Position numbers and translations under genes: made by a program. From Erysipelotrichaceae bacterium (GTDB lineage: Bacteria; Bacillota_I; Bacilli_A; Erysipelotrichales; Erysipelotrichaceae), in contig JAFRIE010000016.1 of NCBI GenBank assembly GCA_017432885.1, positions 1 through 64,000 on the forward strand: a stretch of DNA of 64,000 bases. Reading direction: 5' to 3'. Within the stretch, counting starts at the first letter, position 1. Every line of letters starts with the position of its first letter. Below the pieces are notes generated by a model. It saw only the letters and a program-made list of their open reading frames with translations, did no database searches and was not told where the DNA came from. Below are positions 61,268-64,000 of this stretch, piece by piece.

Positions 61268-61816
61268 ATGAATCAAGCTGTATTAAGTAACAAACAGGCT
61301 GTTGTCAAGGAGATCGTCGACAAGATCAAGGATTCCGATTCGACAGTCGTTTGCGAGTATCGCGGACTTAGTGTTGCTGAAGTGACAGAACTGAGACGTA
61401 GCTTAAGAGCGGAAGGCATAGATTTCAAGGTCTACAAGAACACGATGTTCGAGAGAGCATGTGACGAGAGCGGCTTTGAAGATCTGAAAGACGCCCTGAG
61501 CGGACCTAACGCCTTTGCATTCTCGAAAGATGCGACTGCACCGGCAAGAGTTCTGGCCAAGTTTGCGAAAAAGCACAAAGCTCTGGTACTTAAGAAAGGC
61601 ATCGTCGAAGGTAAGGTCGTTGATGAAGCTACAGTCAAAGAACTGTCTGCTCTGCCAAACCGTGACGGTATGCTGTCTATGTTACTGAGCTGTCTGCAGT
61701 CACCGTTAAGTTCATTTGCCAGAGCCGTCAAGGCCGTAGCAGATGCGAAAGGTGAAGCCCCTGCCGCCAAGGCAGAAGAAGCAGCCCCTGCCGTTGAAGC
61801 AGAAGCTGCAGCGTAA
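61268..61816 (+). CDS. rplJ: Ribosomal protein L10
   Basis: 182 residues; the stalk base that carries L7/L12. Core parts are STVVCEYRGLSVAEVTELR, FKVYKNTMFERA and GPNAFAFSKD, with the Ala/Glu-rich C-terminal tail. I set the start at 61268, with GAGGA before it; an earlier in-frame Met lies in the leader. It is under control of the L10 leader and followed by rplL. Confidence 0.95.
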   Translation: MNQAVLSNKQAVVKEIVDKIKDSDSTVVCEYRGLSVAEVTELRRSLRAEGIDFKVYKNTMFERACDESGFEDLKDALSGPNAFAFSKDATAPARVLAKFAKKHKALVLKKGIVEGKVVDEATVKELSALPNRDGMLSMLLSCLQSPLSSFARAVKAVADAKGEAPAAKAEEAAPAVEAEAAA

Positions 61817-61848
61817 TGTGAAAAGAAAAGAAGGAGAAAAAATTAATT

Positions 61849-62220
61849 ATGGCAAAATTATCACATGAAGATATTCTGGCTTATTTGGAAGAAGCCAGCA
61901 TCCTGGAATTAAATGATTTAGTTAAGGCTATCGAAGAGAAATTCGGCGTTACTGCTGCTGCTCCGGTTGCTGTTGCTGCTGCACCTGTAGAAGAAGCACC
62001 TCAGGGTCCTACTTCCGTATCCGTTATTTTAACGAACTTCGGTGAAGCTAAGACTGCCGTTATCAAGGTCGTCAAGACGATTACCGGTTTAGGTCTGGTT
62101 GAAGCTAAGGGTCTGGTTGACAAGTGCCCAAGCCCAATCAAGGAAAACATCTCTCCGGAAGAAGCCGAAGAAATCAAGAAGCAATTAGTTGAAGCAGGAG
62201 CTACTGTCGATATCAAATAA
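61849..62220 (+). CDS. rplL: Ribosomal protein L7/L12
   Basis: 123 residues: an N-terminal dimer domain (about 1-35), an Ala/Pro hinge (about 36-52) and the C-terminal domain with [19 protein letters not shown]. It binds translation factors on the stalk. AAGGAGA precedes the ATG. The next gene starts four bases after its stop. Confidence 0.96.
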   Translation: MAKLSHEDILAYLEEASILELNDLVKAIEEKFGVTAAAPVAVAAAPVEEAPQGPTSVSVILTNFGEAKTAVIKVVKTITGLGLVEAKGLVDKCPSPIKENISPEEAEEIKKQLVEAGATVDIK

Positions 62221-62223
62221 TTG

Positions 62224-62817
62224 ATGAACCATTATTATACGGATAATAAGGATCTGTCATCCGAAAGGAAAGAGTTTACTTATTATTTCGATAATGAGGT
62301 TTTTCGTTTCACTACCGATCACGGCGTTTTTTCGAAAGACAACGTCGATTTCGGAAGTTATATCTTACTTAGAACTGTTTATCAAAGGGATCTGGGAAAC
62401 AGTCTGCTTGACCTCGGTTCAGGTTACGGTCCGATCGGGATCGTTCTGAAACGTTTTCATCCGCAGCTGCAGGTGGAGATGGTCGATGTCAATTCCAGAG
62501 CTGTTGAACTGGCGATCCTGAATAACAGAAACAATCATACAGAAGATATTAAAGTGCATTTATGCGAGGATATTCTACGACTGGATCATAAGTTCGATAC
62601 GATCGTTTTAAACCCGCCGATCCGGGCAGGAAAAAAGGTCATCTATGAACTCTATGAAAAAGCCCGAGAGATGCTGAATGAGAAAGGTCATCTCTATATC
62701 GTGATCCGCAAGGCTCAGGGGGCGATGTCTTCCATAAAGAAACTTGAAACAGTATATGAAAACGTCGAGGTTATCGGAAAAGACAAGGGTTACCTGGTCA
62801 TCGACAGCCGAAGATGA
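62224..62817 (+). CDS. Class I methyltransferase, RsmC-like
   Basis: About 197 residues. The SAM motif is LLDLGSGYGPIG near 60-71, and the catalytic NPPIRAGK motif near 136-143 is that of RsmC, which makes m2G1207 in 16S rRNA. This gene is in the same place in Bacillus (ybxB), between rplL and rpoB. It has no visible ribosome site and starts just after rplL, so it is probably coupled. Confidence 0.92.
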   Translation: MNHYYTDNKDLSSERKEFTYYFDNEVFRFTTDHGVFSKDNVDFGSYILLRTVYQRDLGNSLLDLGSGYGPIGIVLKRFHPQLQVEMVDVNSRAVELAILNNRNNHTEDIKVHLCEDILRLDHKFDTIVLNPPIRAGKKVIYELYEKAREMLNEKGHLYIVIRKAQGAMSSIKKLETVYENVEVIGKDKGYLVIDSRR

Positions 62818-62850
62818 TTTTCTAAGCAATTATTTGAAAGGACGGCGCTA

Positions 62851-64000
62851 ATGAAAGAAAAATACAAGATTGTAAATTCGGGTAAACATTCTACTCGCCG
62901 TGACTACTCGAAGGTTAGCGGTAATCTGGAACTGCCTAACTTAGTAGAGGTACAGACCGATTCCTTTAACTGGTTTAAAAAGTATGGAATCAAAGAAGTA
63001 TTTGATGACATTTACCCGATTCAGAACTACGGCGGAAATATCCGCCTGAAGCTGATCGATTATGAATTCGGTGAACCGAAGTATGATGTTGCCGAAACGA
63101 AATTCCGTGAAGAGGATTATCGTGCGCCATTAAAAGCCAACATGGAGTTGGAAATCATTGATGAAGATACCGGTGAGGTGATCACCAGAAGAGAAGAAGT
63201 CTTTTTAGGCGACTTCCCGATGATGACCCCGACAGGAACATTTATCATCAATGGTGCGGAGCGTGTCATTGTCTCCCAGATCGTCCGGTCTCCGGGTGCC
63301 TATTTTGACAGCCAGTCCGACGACAAGACGGGCAGAGACACATTCTCCGGCGAACTGATCCCATCCCGCGGAACCTGGCTGGAATTCCTGACGGATGACA
63401 AGAAGAACGCCCTGGGCAGACTGATGAACATGTCGGTCGACAGAAAGCGTAAGATCTTGTCTACGATCTTATTGAAATGTATCGGTTTCTCGCTGAACCT
63501 GGAAAAGGGCGAGGACGGTTTTGATATTGACCGTGTCAAGACGTTCCTGAAGGCAATGGATCTTCCGGTTTACGAAGATCTGATCAATCAGAATGAAGAC
63601 CGTGAATTCCTGAATATCTATGAAGCGATCTATACGTCTTTCCTGGGTGCCTATGAAGAAATCACCAATACGCTTCAGGCTGACAAGACCAAGACGATGG
63701 ATGCGGCTTTGCTGGAAATGCATAAGAACCAGAAACAGGATGAAGTTCCTACGGTTGAAGGCGCTGCCAACCTGATGAATGCCAAGTTCTTCGATCAGAA
63801 GAAATACGATCTGACTCCTGCAGGCAGATACAAGCTGGGAAAGAAACTGAGTGTGATCGACCGTATCGAGCACCATGTCCTGGCGGAAGACCTGTACAAG
63901 GCGGACGGTTCCATCCTTTACAAGAAGGGTACCCTGATCGAGAAGGCGGAACGTAAGGTATTAAGAGAATATCTGGTCAAGGGAAGCCATGTCGAGGCGT
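62851..64000 (+). CDS. rpoB: RNA polymerase beta subunit (N-terminal part, cut by the window)
   Basis: The first 383 residues of rpoB. It begins with MKEKYKIVNSGKHSTRRDYS, with AAAGGA nine bases upstream. It holds the protrusion domain (ELPNLVEVQTDSFNWF), MMTPTGTFIINGAERVIVSQ and SPGAYF, then the start of the lobe domain. The rifampicin region lies beyond the window edge. It is the last gene of the L10-L12 operon. Confidence 0.96.
   Translation, partial: MKEKYKIVNSGKHSTRRDYSKVSGNLELPNLVEVQTDSFNWFKKYGIKEVFDDIYPIQNYGGNIRLKLIDYEFGEPKYDVAETKFREEDYRAPLKANMELEIIDEDTGEVITRREEVFLGDFPMMTPTGTFIINGAERVIVSQIVRSPGAYFDSQSDDKTGRDTFSGELIPSRGTWLEFLTDDKKNALGRLMNMSVDRKRKILSTILLKCIGFSLNLEKGEDGFDIDRVKTFLKAMDLPVYEDLINQNEDREFLNIYEAIYTSFLGAYEEITNTLQADKTKTMDAALLEMHKNQKQDEVPTVEGAANLMNAKFFDQKKYDLTPAGRYKLGKKLSVIDRIEHHVLAEDLYKADGSILYKKGTLIEKAERKVLREYLVKGSHVEA

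Noticed and set aside
1..64000. CRISPR arrays, insertion sequences, prophage or rRNA
   Set aside because: I saw no regular direct repeats with spacers, no transposase, integrase or phage proteins, and no rRNA-like sequence.

Overview
The window is chromosomal DNA of a low-to-mid GC Firmicute (Bacillota). Class Erysipelotrichia is the likeliest placement, inferred from gene content and style rather than from a marker I could align. Gram-positive signals include a zinc-ribbon type L33, strong AGGAGG ribosome sites, Gram-positive style rpmG-secE-nusG and rplJ-rplL-methyltransferase-rpoB blocks, LmrCD-type heterodimeric ABC exporters, lipoproteins with a lipobox cysteine, and many short intrinsic terminators shared by convergent genes. 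I see no phage, insertion sequence, CRISPR array or rRNA. Every gene-free stretch is shorter than about 300 bases.

Layout. 1-16.9 kb is mostly housekeeping: a partial reverse gene; NagA with a small membrane-anchored protein; an ECF sigma factor with a DUF4349 partner; a nuclease; a two-component system; DegV and a divergent TetR regulator; a stomatin-like protein; a cyclophilin lipoprotein; a reverse operon (TIM-barrel protein, HAD, NIF3); and a forward operon (threonylcarbamoyl-AMP synthase, CBS-type pyrophosphatase, second NagA, DUF1146). 17.0-27.5 kb is the main accessory region: an ascorbate-type PTS (IIB, IIC, IIA) with two sugar epimerase/reductase-like enzymes, a cyclase-family hydrolase, an Ldh-family dehydrogenase, a D-2-hydroxyacid dehydrogenase, a dihydrodipicolinate-synthase-like aldolase, and a PRD regulator carrying its own EIIB and EIIA domains. 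It looks like a sugar-acid catabolic system whose substrate cannot be read from sequence.

27.5-50.4 kb holds a GlsB-like protein, tRNA-Ser(CGA), a DMT exporter, a MarR regulator with two heterodimeric ABC exporter pairs, an AlkZ-related protein, a cyclophilin, a C_GCAxxG_C_C protein, an acyltransferase/GtrA/Nudix operon, a lipid kinase, a DUF937 protein, a third ABC exporter pair with RidA, cardiolipin synthase, a patatin and pyruvate kinase. 50.4-64 kb is the expression and secretion core: rpmG-secE-nusG-secG-smpB, then pduL, a mutarotase-like protein, nagB, trxA, a polyamine ABC operon (potABCD) running into dtd, DUF951, HAD and surE, and finally the L10 leader, rplJ, rplL, a methyltransferase and the start of rpoB.

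How the parts relate. The two NagA proteins and NagB together make the amino-sugar route to fructose-6-phosphate, although they sit in three separate operons. The PTS cluster has its own regulator, and a 13-base motif recurs upstream of its two transcription units. Several genes have a -10 box 6-8 bases before the ATG and no ribosome site, which suggests leaderless messages. The polyamine transporter ATPase carries an unusual tandem-repeat insertion in its regulatory domain.
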